A stretch of DNA of 64,000 nt, taken from assembly GCF_015706575.1 (NCBI RefSeq), contig NW_024037073.1, forward strand, positions 26,456,622 through 26,520,621, written 5' to 3'. Of this stretch, positions 24,002-35,625 are shown in pieces; positions within the stretch are counted from its first letter, which is position 1, and the number at the start of each line of letters is the position of its first letter. Both the position numbers and the translations under genes were made by a program. The notes under the pieces were generated by a model. The model did no database searches and was not told the origin of the DNA. It was given only the letters and a program-made list of their open reading frames with translations. Source of the DNA: Patiria miniata (taxonomy: Eukaryota; Echinodermata; Asteroidea; Valvatida; Asterinidae).

Positions 24002-24673
24002 GGCCCTAGTAACACATTCACGGTTGGACCTACGAATATCCACCGTTTACCAAGAATCAATTGATCACTATGAACCGTCAAGACTCATGGAGAAATTGAC
24101 TTTCTAAGAATGCACTAGGGTTTCAGGACGGATAGCCACAACTTTCGGAGGTTTCTCTAGGAATACACCACGGTTTCTTGAATGGATTGTTTACGAATAT
24201 TGACAGTATTACCAAGAATAATGATGTTAATGCCACAGTTGTCTGCGATTGGGCCACGGATGACCAAGGTTCTCCTACAAATAAAGCATAGTCATATTCG
24301 TAGTACAACCTTAGCAGAATTCAAGCATATCTGGGCATAACCGTAGGACATCTGTAGTGAATTCGTAGAGAATAGATTTCCACCACGAATGAGCTACAAA
24401 TCTCCAAGAGTATGTACAAATAGCTACAAATAACACTACGAATTAGTACAGTTGTTCTATGGATGTCCCCGGGTTTCACTGCGCATTGATTTTCATGACG
24501 ATTCACCAAGGACGTTTGGAACAGTTTAAAAGTTCTGTAGCGCCTCCACGAATACCAAAGGAAGATGAGGGATAACCACGCAGATATTTAGGATGAATAC
24601 AGTACTCCCACGGTTATCACAATTCTCAACTGTGGATAGCTGTAGCTCCAAACAGTGAATGTATGACTGAGGC
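24002..24673. mobile_element. piggyBac-type nonautonomous element
   Basis: Bounded by TTAA on both sides (23998-24001 and 24674-24677), with imperfect ~40 bp inverted termini (ggccctagtaacacattcac versus gcctcagtcatacattcac). TTAA duplication is the piggyBac signature. No transposase. It begins 17 bp beyond the ZW10 exon 2 donor. Confidence 0.72.
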
Positions 24674-24779
24674 TTAACGGCTAGACATTGTTACGGTTTG
24701 ATATGCGACAACCTGCTGCAGTGATAAACCCACACCCACTGACCAACCAATATCACCCACGAACCCGTCGGAACAACGT

Positions 24780-26040
24780 ATAGGCCAATTCCTACTGGTT
24801 GTGTAATGTGCGCGCACCTTTGGCCTAATATATGCAGCGCGCATTCAAAAACAATTCACAGTAGTTCCCAAGGAAACTTTCAAATTTCTTCAAGTAACGT
24901 AAAAGATGCAGCAAGACGTTTGTGCAACTTCACTGGTCAGCACTTTTGTTGTGTGTAGTTTGTGTGGGACTGAAAATGAACAGTAATTGCCTGCGGAAGT
25001 AGCGCATGCGCACTTCCCCCATTTTTTTTTGGGGGGGGGGGGGAGAGATTTTATGAGTTGGCCTAGACGTTCCGATGGTGGGGGATATTGGTTGGTTTTG
25101 ATAGCCACCTCTTGCGACGGCGGGTCATCGCTGCAGCATGTAATTGTGTATCCGACCATAACATCGTCTAGCCCCTAGACTAGGTACATGTATGTGAGGC
25201 TGTGTCTGATGAGACAGGCATTGTTGTCTGTGGCAATAGCTTTTGACTTAATGCACTATCAGGGTTCGACCTTAGCGGTGGTCCGCTGGCCAAATGCCAG
25301 TTGAATTGCCGGCGGACCAGCTGAAACACCTTGCCAAGTGGTCCGGCTGGCCAGCTGAAAAAATCTGTGTCAAAAAAATGCTTGTTGTATTTATTTGGTT
25401 TCTTACTTACATGTATATGTACATTCGCTATTTTTTCAAAAGAAACCTCCGTTATTTTTACAAATTTGCTTCGCGATATGACTACTTCGCAATTCGATGT
25501 CACGGTGACTATAATCATGTGCGTTATCCGGTAACCCGTAATCCAGCCCAATGCAGCGATGACTGGTTCCCGCCGCGCCAATTTAGAAGACATCATGATG
25601 AAAATGCGGTAACTAGTCTGTGCACGGCTATGCAATCGATAGCACTAGAGCATTGCTGTTATGCATCGTGCAGGCGCCAGGCACGTGCTCTGTCAACTGG
25701 TCGGATTCGACATCGTAAAAATGCCAAGAAAACACCAATGGAGAAAGAACATTTTTGCAAGTTAATTTTATACAGAATTGATCTAGCTTGTCTGTGTATT
25801 TTCTGTGTTCAAGAGTTCATTTTGAGAACGAACTACTCGTATTTGGAGTGATACATGCCGTGTGTTTCCCGAAATTTTTGACCGTGAAAACGGGTCTGTC
25901 GGCCCATGGTGGGCCGCTTGCCACACACGCACGCATCACACACCTCGGAGTTTTGGCCAGCTCCCCACGTCTTGACTAGCGTTGTGCATATGGTGCGAAC
26001 AACCTGAATTTTCCATTAATTTTTGGGTAATTCTTATTTT
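24780..26040. other. No gene recognised
   Basis: Contains a 185-codon open frame (25294-25851) with no recognisable similarity. A segment at 25265-25365 (ggtccgctggcc, gtccggctggccag) resembles 27340-27415 and is probably repeat-derived. Confidence 0.4.
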
Positions 26041-26431
26041 TAGGACACCTTTCCTATATAAGGTTAAAAGACTCACCAAAACAGCTGACTAAATGACACT
26101 CAAAAGTGACATTCTGGTATTTCTTGGCACATTTGAACAGTTGGCAATGACACCTCTTGAATATCAGCAGGTTTGATTTGTAGAAAGAGGGCAGGGTTTT
26201 GATTTATGAGGGGACGATGACAAACAGAAAATAGATTTAAAAGCAAGATGGCAAACTGCCAAAAAAGGTAGGAAATTCACTTTTTCCTTGAAAGTGCTTT
26301 CAAAATTATAACTAACATGAGTTTGTCTGAAGAAAAAAGACTTCTTTAGCCTGCAAAAGTCACTTTGGTACTGGACAGTCATCTGCAAAAGTCAGTTTTG
26401 AACAGAACTCGTACAAAATAGAGGTGTCCTA
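26041..26431. mobile_element. Small element with TA ends (Tc1/mariner type)
   Basis: Starts taggacacct and ends aggtgtccta, so short inverted termini flanked by TA. About 95 bp inside (26062-26155) match 21805-21900 beside the foldback element, so the family occurs at least twice. Superfamily inferred from the TA only. Confidence 0.5.
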
Positions 26432-26487
26432 AATGTAAGGATTACCATTTTTTTGAAATTATCGAACGTAAATATATTGACAATAAT

Positions 26488-27220
26488 TACAGGTAGGTTT
26501 TATTCACTTTTTGTCGCTATTTCGTGTATAGCTTTCGTAGTGCAATGAAAATAGTTCAGGCTAATACTTCGCATATAAAAAATTGAATACCCCATTCACT
26601 CTGCATAAAAAAAAATTGGCAAAAAAAGAATTTCCGACCGACCGACCCTGTTTTTGAAAGGCATGTAATCGGAAGCAGAACTATTTTTTTGGCCTAATTA
26701 AGGTAGGTTTTATTCACTTTTTGTGGCCATCATTTTGTGTTTAGCTTTCGTAGTCAAGGGCGGATCCAGGGGGGGGGGGCCAAAGGGGGCTATGCCCCCC
26801 CCCCCAAAAACGAAACCAATTTTTAAATTTTTTTTTTATGTGACATCGCAGTAAAGGCAGGCAATGAGTACACCACCATCTTTTCCATTGGTTAAAGTGG
26901 TCAGAAATTGCCTCAGATCGCACCACAGAGCATCTAGAATCCAAAATGTTTTTGGGGCCCTTAAGCGGGCCCCGAACCCCACGCCGTAATTTTTTTGACC
27001 CAATTTTTTTTGGCCCCCCCCCCCCAAAATGTGTTCTGGATCCGCCCTTGTTCGTAGTACAATGAAAATAAATCGGGCTAAAACTTTGCCTACTGAGGCC
27101 TAATTGAATACCCCTTTCAAGCTGCATAAAAATATTGGCCAAAAAAACCCCCAAAAATCAGACCTACCAACCCTATTTTTAAAAGGCATGTAATCTGAGG
27201 CAGAACTTTATATTTTTTTT
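26488..27220. repeat. Two ~210-bp tandem units, the second split by a hAT insertion
   Basis: The unit starts ggtaggttttattcactttt and ends near aaaggcatgtaatc and the following bases. The second copy is interrupted by the 296-bp hAT-type element, which proves the tandem duplication came first. Confidence 0.75.
26755..27050. mobile_element. hAT-type miniature element
   Basis: Perfect 15-bp inverted termini caagggcggatccag...ctggatccgcccttg, flanked by an exact 8-bp duplication ttcgtagt (26747-26754 and 27051-27058). Subterminal poly-G and poly-C tracts. No transposase. Confidence 0.9.
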
Positions 27221-28277
27221 GCGGCCTCAGATCATGGAGGAAGAAAATAGACCTCTATTGCTCAGGTGACATGGGTGTTGACTATAGTCTAGTTTAATAA
27301 GACTGATGTGAAACTGATTAACTGGTGGGTACACGCTGTATAAGACGGACCAGTCAAAAACCTGGCGGACCAGTCAAAATGCTGGCCAACTGGTCAGGCT
27401 GGCCAGTCAAAAAAAAAGTTAAGGGCAACCCCTGTAAAGATAGTAAGGGAACTAAACTCCCTGTGAAATTATCCTTTCTGGCAAGCTCTCAATTCCAAGA
27501 AATCAACGAAACTCATTTCCAATGGTGCGTCTTAAGAAGCACCATAGGAAAATTTAAATTAGTAGTTCGTTTTGTTATTCAGCGCAGTGCGCACAAGCAT
27601 TGGAACGACGCACAGGCGCGCGCGGTTGCTATAATTTTTCGGATCAGTGCGCGACATCGCGTAAAGCTGCAATTCAAAACAATTCGAACATGATTTAGCA
27701 ACTTTTGATTTGAAATTGAGATCCTAGAATGCTGTTTTTCTCGGAATATAAAGCTGAAGCTGAGCTGAAACTTCATCAAGTAAGTTGTTCAGTATCCTTC
27801 ATTAGATTTTGAACACATTTATTGCTTCAAACGAACGAAATGCACTTATCACAAATGATGGACTATAGTTTTAAAGGACAGGCCTTCAAAGTGATTCTGA
27901 TGAACCTTTTTAATGTTTAAACTGAGAGTTTATTGCTGGAGATGTTTGAAGACAATTGTGACAACGATTCTTGAAATCACATATTTTTGAGGAGACAGGT
28001 TTTTAGGGTCATTGTGTTTAAATGGTGATATTTTCTGAATGGATTGACCACTTTACTTATCCATTTTTTCATCTTAAAGTACCTTAAGATGTTTGCTTTC
28101 CCTTCATTATTTTTGATGCTACATATTTTTTAAATATGAAATATAATTTTTGGGATTTTGGTTCCATTTTTTTTTTAACTCACCCTGTATCAATCTTGAA
28201 GTATCGTGTATAATCACACACCTGAGACTACCGGCTTTTCTCAATTTGTGTTTTCATTTCCCGGACGAGCCCCCATT

Positions 28278-28464
28278 TGTCACATTCCCTGGTTTGCTCC
28301 TCCCCAAGAAATATAACCCTCAGTAGTCTGGTACACCGTCACACAAAATAAATTGTCGAGTGAATTGACAATTTATTTTGTGTGACAATTTATTTTGTGT
28401 GACGGGTGTACCAGACTTCTGAGGGTCATATTTCTTGGGGAGGGGCAAACCAGGGAATGTGACA
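28278..28464. repeat. Near-perfect 187-bp hairpin
   Basis: tgtcacattccctggtttgc and a near-exact complement at the other end, meeting at a short loop (gagtgaatt), with a small duplication of caatttattttgtgtga on one side. A miniature foldback element or a local inverted duplication; no clear target duplication. Confidence 0.8.
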
Positions 28465-28639
28465 CTGACAGTTGGTTGCAATCTGTTCTGGGCCTGCACA
28501 TTACTGATGACACAGGAAGTATTGACAATTCCCTACGTTAAAGTAAAATACTTCTCTATTCTTGATAATATGCTGTGAATGTTTCTCGTTACCAGTAAGG
28601 TGTTTCACAGTAATATGCACCAATCACAAGATGGAATTT

Positions 28640-29450
28640 TTGCAGATGAAAATTAGGTTTCGCCCTTCTCCGACGTGTATACACTGTTTACTCAGTGTGT
28701 TAAGGGCCTGTCACATTATATGCGATCTCATAGGAGACCTTACGGCGACCAAAAATATTTCATAAATTTAACAATCGCAATGACAATTTTCTGTATCAAA
28801 GAAGCTCAAGCTACGCTCATACTGTGCTCTCCCCACGCTTACGATGCGCTCAACTCGTCTATGCGCCCCTGTCAAGCTCAATTACTCTATCTAGTCGCTG
28901 CCGCTGCGCTGTCACTGCGCTCACACTATGCTCTGCTCACTGTTGATACGTCCTTGTAGCTCACGTCGCGCTCTCTATTCGACCAAAATACGCTCATGGG
29001 ACGTCACTTGCGCTGTATAAATACCACGACAAAATGGTCAATACACAGTCCAGTTTCAAAATTATTCTACAAGTTCATCGCAGTCGAGTTAGTTTCTCAT
29101 GGAGACTACATCAACTGTCTTGCGCCTAGGCTGCCTCAATGCCACTTCAATGTCGCACAATTCACGCTCCCACAGCCCCTCGAGTTGCGTCATTGTGGCG
29201 CCTTGGCCAGAGCGCAGAGGTGTTGCGATTGTTTTGGGCATGTTCAAAGATCTTGGCGCTCATCGGAGACCATTAAGACCCTCCGGTGCCCATCTGGCGA
29301 CCTATGTAGTTGTCGCTGCGATCTAGTAGTTGTTTTTGCACCCCAGCTATTTTTCAAGGACGCAGTAAGAGCGCACATAAGATCGGAGACAGTGTGACAG
29401 GGGTTTTACCTCCCGAGAGAAAGTTGCCTCATACACGAATATCAATGCAT
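28640..29450 (+). mobile_element. SINE body fragment split by a Harbinger-like insertion
   Basis: attaggtttcgcccttctcc and actcagtgtgtta before the insertion, and cctcccgagagaaagttg after it, are the SINE body also seen at 13614 and 59585. Confidence 0.6.
28703..29405. mobile_element. Harbinger-like nonautonomous element
   Basis: 703 bp with termini agggcctgtcaca and tgtgacaggggtt, flanked by TTA on both sides, inserted in a SINE. A 3-bp TTA duplication suggests PIF/Harbinger. The internal frames at 28996-29397 and 29310-29621 show no transposase similarity. Confidence 0.6.
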
Positions 29451-29682
29451 TGTGTACCGCGTGTGCAAGCACTGAGAAAAAGGAACATTGTTCTTGACAG
29501 CTTTCCAGTGACTGCTGACTCTCTGTGTGTTGTGCATGCCCTTGGCTTGGTGGCTTGCTGCTGCATGGCCTGGCAGCATGGTGCTCTTGGTCATTTTCTG
29601 CCTGCATGTGGAATCACATGAAGCTCAATCTGCTTCCCTGGCTGCAATGGTTGGCTGGGATTTCGTCATGGGAAGCAACGAC

Positions 29683-30002
29683 AGCACATGTCTTACCACT
29701 CGACCACCGAGCTAACGGGATTGGATGGCTGGTTCGAACGGAAAATTCCATCTTATAATAGTTTATGCAGTACCCGCCGCTATGTACATCAGATTCGAAC
29801 CGGCCACCCGATCCCGTTAGCTCGGTGGTCGAGTGGTAAGACATCTGCACTAGAAAGCAGGAGGTCGTGGGTTTGAGTCCCACCCGAGTGATTTTTTCCA
29901 ACTTTCACTCGAGAGGTAATACACTGAGTATACAGTTTTTAAAAACGTTGGTGCAGGGCAAAACTTAATTTGATTAATATCACCCCGACGCAAAAAATTC
30001 CA
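29683..30002 (+). mobile_element. Composite tRNA-SINE insertion in the GPCR pseudogene
   Basis: Flanked by acgacagcaca on both sides (a 10-11 bp target duplication typical of LINE-mobilised SINEs). It contains one inverted tRNA-like head fragment (near 29690-29725) and a full direct head (29820-29890), so the two heads form an inverted repeat; the SINE body follows the full head. Confidence 0.85.
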
Positions 30003-30524
30003 TCTTATAACGACAGCACAGTTTGAGGAATGAGAAAGCCTTGACTACAGCTGCACGATAGTCAGCGTTAGTCAGCACTGTAGACGAGGGAATTAATTGA
30101 GCTATTGATAAGTCTGAAGATTTTCTGCAAGTTCTAGATATTCAATAGCTTGGGCAGGCAAAGTATAAGTTGTTCCCAGAGTATAAATAATTGCAGCTGA
30201 AACGTTCAGTGAGTTCAGAATGATAAAAAATGGCAGTATTGATGATAACCATACAGAGGACCTTGCCTGCTCGCTTGGGACAATTTGGCAACTGTGCTGA
30301 TTGCTTGCACACTTTAACTACTACCAAGATGTACAAAGCAAGAGTGGCTACTAAATAGGTACTGTTGGTAACAAAATTAATCCAAAAAATGATGTCTTTA
30401 AAGACAGTCTCTGGCAAGAATATCGGAATCACACCAACAATAATTGTTGGCACCCAGACTCCTGCTGATATCTTTGCTGCTCGAGACTCAGAGGCTTTTT
30501 CCTTGTACTTGAATCCCAGGACAT

Positions 30525-31281
30525 ACCGTTATTTTGTTTTACCGTTTTGGATTTCCTCAAAAACAAAAACCGTGAACGAACTATTGACCGTTTTGTCATT
30601 TTACAGTTTTGTAAAACGGTCAAACGGTATTAAGTCACACACAAAAAATACTTTTTGTTGTTGTTTTTTATTGTAGAAAGCGTTAAACGGCTAGTTGCTT
30701 TATTTTTAGAGTGTTGTTTTACAAAATCATGACAATGACAAAACGGTCAATAGTCTTGCCGACCATTTTTTTTATTTAGGTTCGGCAATTAAGCAATGCA
30801 CCTAGCAATGTTAATGCGTCCTAGGGATCGAGTCATTGCCTGGGCCCTCCTTACATTTTCGTTCTCACGACAGAATTTGCGAATTAGCTATTGAAGAGCC
30901 GCGTCGACTTAAACTCCAATTTCCTTCAAAATATCTGCAAATTCATCAAACGTCTTACCATCCTGTATCCATTGTGAAAAGTAATGCCCTCCCTTGCAGT
31001 TTTCCAGCGCCATTTTCGCTTGCAACTATTTAAGCCCCACCAACTGAATCGCATGAGAAGGGGGTCAGGGTCTTCGCCAGGAATCACACCACGCATTAAT
31101 TATGCCGAGCCAACACTCATGTAAAGCAGGGTCCCCCTCCACCCCCTTGCCCACCGCCACAAAATGCACCACGGACTGTTAACTATGACACTACAATTAA
31201 AAAAACAGCGTGTATTCAAAACTGACCGTTTTGCTGTTTTTCTAAGTTATTTGTGTAAAACTGTAAAACAAAAATAATCGA
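30525..31281. mobile_element. Nonautonomous DNA element replacing GPCR TM1-TM3
   Basis: Ends ccgttattttgttttac and gtaaaacaaaaataat form ~20 bp imperfect inverted termini. The interior repeats accgttttgtcattttacag motifs in both orientations. No transposase and no clear target duplication. Confidence 0.55.
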
Positions 31282-31510
31282 TTGTGATAAAGTTCTCAAG
31301 GTGCTTTTCAACTTCATCATTCTCCATATCCAACATTTTATTCAGATGTAACAGCGAATATAAGACCTGGAGCAATGTGTAGTTGAAACAAAAAGCTTCT
31401 GCATTTTTTCCCCTTAGTGTTTTTTTATCTCTAAGATTTGTAAGGATTAGTTCTTTGTTCCTTGTTTTGAATGCATACTAAACCAAAGTAGACAATAGAG
31501 TTTCACAGTT

Positions 31511-32800
31511 GACTTTGGCACAGATGTGCTTCAGAATAACTTTTTATTTTCTCTTCAAGACTTTTTTTACATGTATATTGTGTAATCCGTCGTAAAGGTT
31601 TTGCTCATATCTAGGTTACTTTAATAAGAAAAAGTGAAATGGCACTCTGCACTTTTTACAGAGTTTTACAGCTTATAAAAGATCACAGACATAAAGTAAC
31701 CCTTGCATTATCTATAACTGAATAAAATTAGATGCAGATCAAAAAATGACACAAAATCTTTCAGGTCGTAATTTTGCTTACAACATATTTATTTATATCT
31801 CACATATAGAAACTTGACACAAGCTTTAGATTTGGTGTTTGGATAATCAAGAAAGACATTTAAAATACAGATACAAATAGTCACTGCATCAACAAAGATT
31901 TGAAACCATGGAATTCCTACACTCTCTTGCTTGAAATTGAAAGTGTACTTAGACTTCTGCTATCAAATGTTGTACTAAGAAATTACCCATGAACTTTTCT
32001 TTTTGTTCTTGGCCCAAACTGATGACCAGCTTTGCCAACAGATTGGCTCCCGTCCGTACATTATTGATACTGATTGTGGGGGGGGGGGGGGGGGACCAGC
32101 CTATCCAGCAAGAACAGAAATAATGTTTGGCAGCCAATAATTTGGAATTGTAAAGTAATAATTCAGTAACTGAACGTGAGCTTTTTTGTGTTTGGTGTTT
32201 CATTCAAAAGTGAATAACTTTTGTATTGCTTGAAAAATAGCAGATTGGTAAAGAAATCTGTTTTTCGGGATGAAACTCGAAAATAGCACGGAACTTTAAG
32301 TAAATTTAGTACCTCATCCGGCATTTGTTGAGTAAAACTGTTATGTGGACAGTTTTCCTTGTTTTTTTTCCTAGAAGGTACAGCATTAATGGTTGCATGT
32401 CTGTGTAGAGTGTGTGCGATTCACAGTTTCAGATGATTCTTATTTTATCTGATAAACTGTCTAAGTTGAACACATTACCCTCATTGTTTCAAGCGTAAAC
32501 TTTAATTTGCAATGCACCACCAGAACTATGAACTGAAGTTATGAGAATGGTAGGAAGATGACAAGTTCCACACACAATCCATTACCCTTTGGAGATACGG
32601 TGGACACAATACGAGGGCGCTATTTGGTCTGGGTCTAGTCGTTTGCATAAGTTACCCCAATATACCCAAATCAAATAACACCCTTGTATTGTGTCTGCCA
32701 TATATCGCAAAAGGCTTATAGCAGTTGAGCTATTCACTTTTTCCAAAATTTGTTAAGACTCTGGAATACTGAATGTGCTTTTCACATCTTTTCCCAATCT
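31511..32800. other. No gene recognised
   Basis: AT-rich spacer with a short poly-G tract near 32080. Only chance ORFs. Confidence 0.5.
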
Positions 32801-33289
32801 ACAGGTTAAACAACATGGTGACTCCACTGTGGAACCAGCCGTATGAGGACCAGCTATCCACCAAATAGACCAACACCAGGGAGTTTCTGAGGAATTTATC
32901 CAAGATGCTGTAACGGAACATTGGGGAGATGTCTCCCTGTCTGAAGCAACAAAGGTGAGCTACCCGCCAAAGACACGGGATGGTTGTGGGCCAGAATGGA
33001 AATGTGATCTTCGTTGACAAAAAACTGTTTCCAGACACAGTTTTCTGGCAAGTGGACTTACCGGTACATGTACAGCTGCCCTGAAATTTCATTAAAAGTC
33101 CAGAAAATGATGCCTCATTTTTCTTGAGAATCAATTAAAACTCAGCAAACTTTGGGCCAACTTCTGAAATAAACTTCCTTTCCACACACAAAAGTCCCAA
33201 AGATTAAAAGGGGGGGGGGGGAGTTGGTAAAAAAAATGTTTACAAACAAAAAGCCGAAAAATGAACACAAAACCAAAACTTCACAATTC

Positions 33290-33755
33290 ATAAGCTGCTC
33301 GAATGAGACTCGCACCAACAATCTCCTGCTTCCTAGTGCAGATGTCTCAACTACTTGACCACCAGGCTTGCTGGGGTTGGCTGGCTGGTCCCAATCTGAT
33401 AAAGCAGGTGCCACAATCAATGAGTTTAATTGATTGTTTACGTAGGGGAGTTGTGAATGTGAATACCTGGTTTTGACTTTCACCAATGTAAATTTGAATG
33501 CACTGTATATTCAGTGCTGTCTGAGAGCTTACGAGCAAAGATTCTGCAAGCTTGCTTGGGTGGGATATGAACCCATGACCTCCTGCTTACTAGTGCAGAC
33601 ATCTTAACCACTCAATAACAGAGCTTGCAAAGGTTAGTGGGCCAGTTTGAATCTTGTGCATATATAGCTTTGGTTACCACAAGAAATTCACAAGCCTGTT
33701 GGAGTGGGATTCGAACCCACACCCTCATGTTTAATAGCACACTCTTCATTTGATT
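33290..33755 (-). mobile_element. Cluster of tRNA-derived SINE heads
   Basis: Three minus-strand tRNA-like heads near 33300-33375, 33560-33640 and 33700-33745, recognisable by ctgctt(c/a)ctagtgcaga, ccactcaa or cttgaccacc, and gattcgaacccac. The last ends just before TRMT2A-like exon b. Confidence 0.65.
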
Positions 33756-34144
33756 GACAGGAAGAACCACAGTGGGATGGAATGTGAGTTGGAGCCAATT
33801 AAAGCCATCGGTGAGTTAGCTAGTTGACAAATATTTGTTGATAAAAATATAGATTTTATTTAAATTTATTTGTAGTGTTGTGAATGATTTTATGAATTAT
33901 AATCTCAATGATAGTTCACATTGGCACATAGTGTTAGGTTAGCTTGACTGGTGTGATCTTTGAACTCAGGTAGATAGATAGAGTCACCTTACTTGTACTA
34001 AATTTATATTTCAACCTGGATTTCTTGTTAGATAAACCATACAGCATGTGAATCTTTTGTGGGGTAAATATTCCTGACATTGGAGATGTCTGATTTGTTC
34101 CTTTCATTTTCATTGTTTGTTTGCACACTCATAGCCAGTATTAC

Positions 34145-35270
34145 ACCGCGTTCCCACTTGAATTGGGAAAAGGTGGATCAAGATCCGGCATTTTGGTGTG
34201 ATCGTTATCTTACCGCAACGAAACCGCAAGTCGCGTTCCCACTTACGCTTGATCCACCTTTTCGTACGGAAATGTTGGGTCCGAAAGGTCACTGAGTTCG
34301 GAATTACGCGCGCTCTGTGGGAGTGCCATTGTTGCATGGTTGCATGCTAGGCCAGGATGGGTCAGTTTTCAAACAGCACTATCAGAATTTACAGACAAAA
34401 ATTACGCGAATTCACCAACATAAATCACGGATCTGTAGAGGATCCGTGCGTGCATAAATTAACAGGTGAAATCCAACAGAGCCGCTCATTGTGTGACATC
34501 ACGGCAGAAACCAATGCATTGATAAGGATTACCTGGTTCTGAAGCTTCTCATTGGTTAGAAACGGTCACATGATGTACTACGACATCATTTTCCAATTTT
34601 CTATAATCAATACTCCAGATTTGTCACCTCCGTACGTACCGCGTTATCGGCACTATTCTAATCGCATACTCGTAAGCTTTTCCATGATTCTGTGCCAAAG
34701 TGAAGTCTTTTGGTGAGTGCGGAACTCAGAGTCATTTATGGATGAAAAATAAGTAAAATTTCAGGAATGAAAAAGGTTTAGTAATGGACGAACACGCAAC
34801 AAAAATAAGGCCTATAGTGTAGTTTTAGGATACCACGTGCGCTTTTGCATGCGCGGTGCTAGCCCGTAGTTCAGCGGTTGTTTATTGTGCATGTTGTATA
34901 CGCTGGAAATGTTCACATGAGCTACACGCCTGAAAACGTGTTTCTTCGTTCATGAGACCGCACCATTTTCGCGCCACTCGTGCACCGGGCGGATGTTAAC
35001 AGGTCAAATTGCCGGATCAGATCCACCTTTTGCGTTCCCATCTGATCCTGATCCAGCAATTGCCGGATCTGATCCACCAATTGGGGGATCTGTATCCTGG
35101 TCCAGAGGTGGATCAGAAAAGGTGGATCTGATCCTGATCCACCTTATAACGGTTAGCGTTCCCACTACACACAATTGCCGGATCTGATCCACCAATTGGG
35201 GGATCTGATCCGGCAATTTGGCAAAAGATGGATCAGATCCCCCAATTGGTGGATCAAGTGGGAACGGGGT
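34145..35270. mobile_element. DNA element with GGATCAGATCC arrays inside a TRMT2A-like exon
   Basis: Termini accgcgttcccacttga and tcaagtgggaacggggt are inverted repeats. The last 280 bp are packed with gatccaccaattgggggatc-type palindromes in both orientations. It is inserted between the start of the exon and its ESYRNKCEF-coding remainder. No transposase is seen and no clear target duplication. Superfamily not assigned. Confidence 0.75.
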
Positions 35271-35625
35271 CTCTGAGAGTTATCGCAACAAGTGTGAGTT
35301 TACCATCGGCAAGAGTGTAGATGGCATCGGTGATTGAAACTGGCATTTTTTTTTATTTATGCAATCTCTTCATTTTGTGTGTGTATGCTCTCCGTTCACA
35401 AGTACCCCCTCGCCTGGATATAAAGTGTGCACACATGTACTCAATGCACCTGTTATGAAAGCTGAACAGAAAGTTCCAGGATTTTTTCTCAGTTATTCCC
35501 CTAATTTTTTTGTCAGGTCTTCATGAAACTTGGCCCTGGATAAATTGTGCAATAGTTTCAGTATCATGTCTTCTTATTTTCATTGACAGATAACACTGTT
35601 GGTTTCCGGCTTGGCGCTTACAGAG

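Larger units (their letters stand above)
29463..31510 (-). pseudogene. GPCR pseudogene, direct duplicate of the intact GPCR
   Basis: Minus-strand pieces match the intact receptor at 39174-40610. 31285-31335 matches its N-terminal region and 31340-31510 its 5' flank. 30003-30519 matches TM4 to TM6 (SAGVWVPTIIVGVI, KRAGKVLCMVIINTA). 29463-29683 matches the cytoplasmic tail. TM1 to TM3 are gone and a 0.75 kb element sits in their place. The tail is split by a SINE, and the frame is also broken after TM5/TM6. Homology extends downstream to 28466-28640, which matches 38866-39010. Confidence 0.85.
32805..35625 (+). pseudogene. TRMT2A: TRMT2A-like central exons, disrupted
   Basis: TRMT2A methylates carbon 5 of uridine 54 in tRNA. 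Exon a (32805-32954) encodes MVTPLWNQPYEDQLSTK, a stop, TNTREFLRNLSKML, a second stop, then RNIGEMSPCLKQQ; both stops (TAG, TAA) fall where CAG or CAA codons would fit. Exon b (33761-33811) reads KNHSGMECELEPIKAI. Exon c is split: 34135-34144, a 1.1 kb transposon, then 35271-35329 encoding ESYRNKCEFTIGKSVDGI. Exon d (35590-35625) reads DNTVGFRLGAYR. Human TRMT2A has VVTPLW, RRKHNKACCPLEGVRP, EYRNKCEF and EDNTVGCRLGKYKG in that order. Exon borders are canonical and phases fit. The two stops and the transposon mark it as a pseudogene. The catalytic methyltransferase exons were not found downstream. Confidence 0.82.

Noticed and set aside
25294-25851. 185-codon ORF in the spacer
   Set aside because: No recognisable domain; it begins in repeat-like gtccggctggcc sequence, and composition is unlike the real exons nearby.
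26741-27154. 137-codon minus-strand ORF with glycine and proline runs
   Set aside because: It lies across a hAT-type miniature element with poly-G/poly-C subterminal tracts and has no protein similarity.
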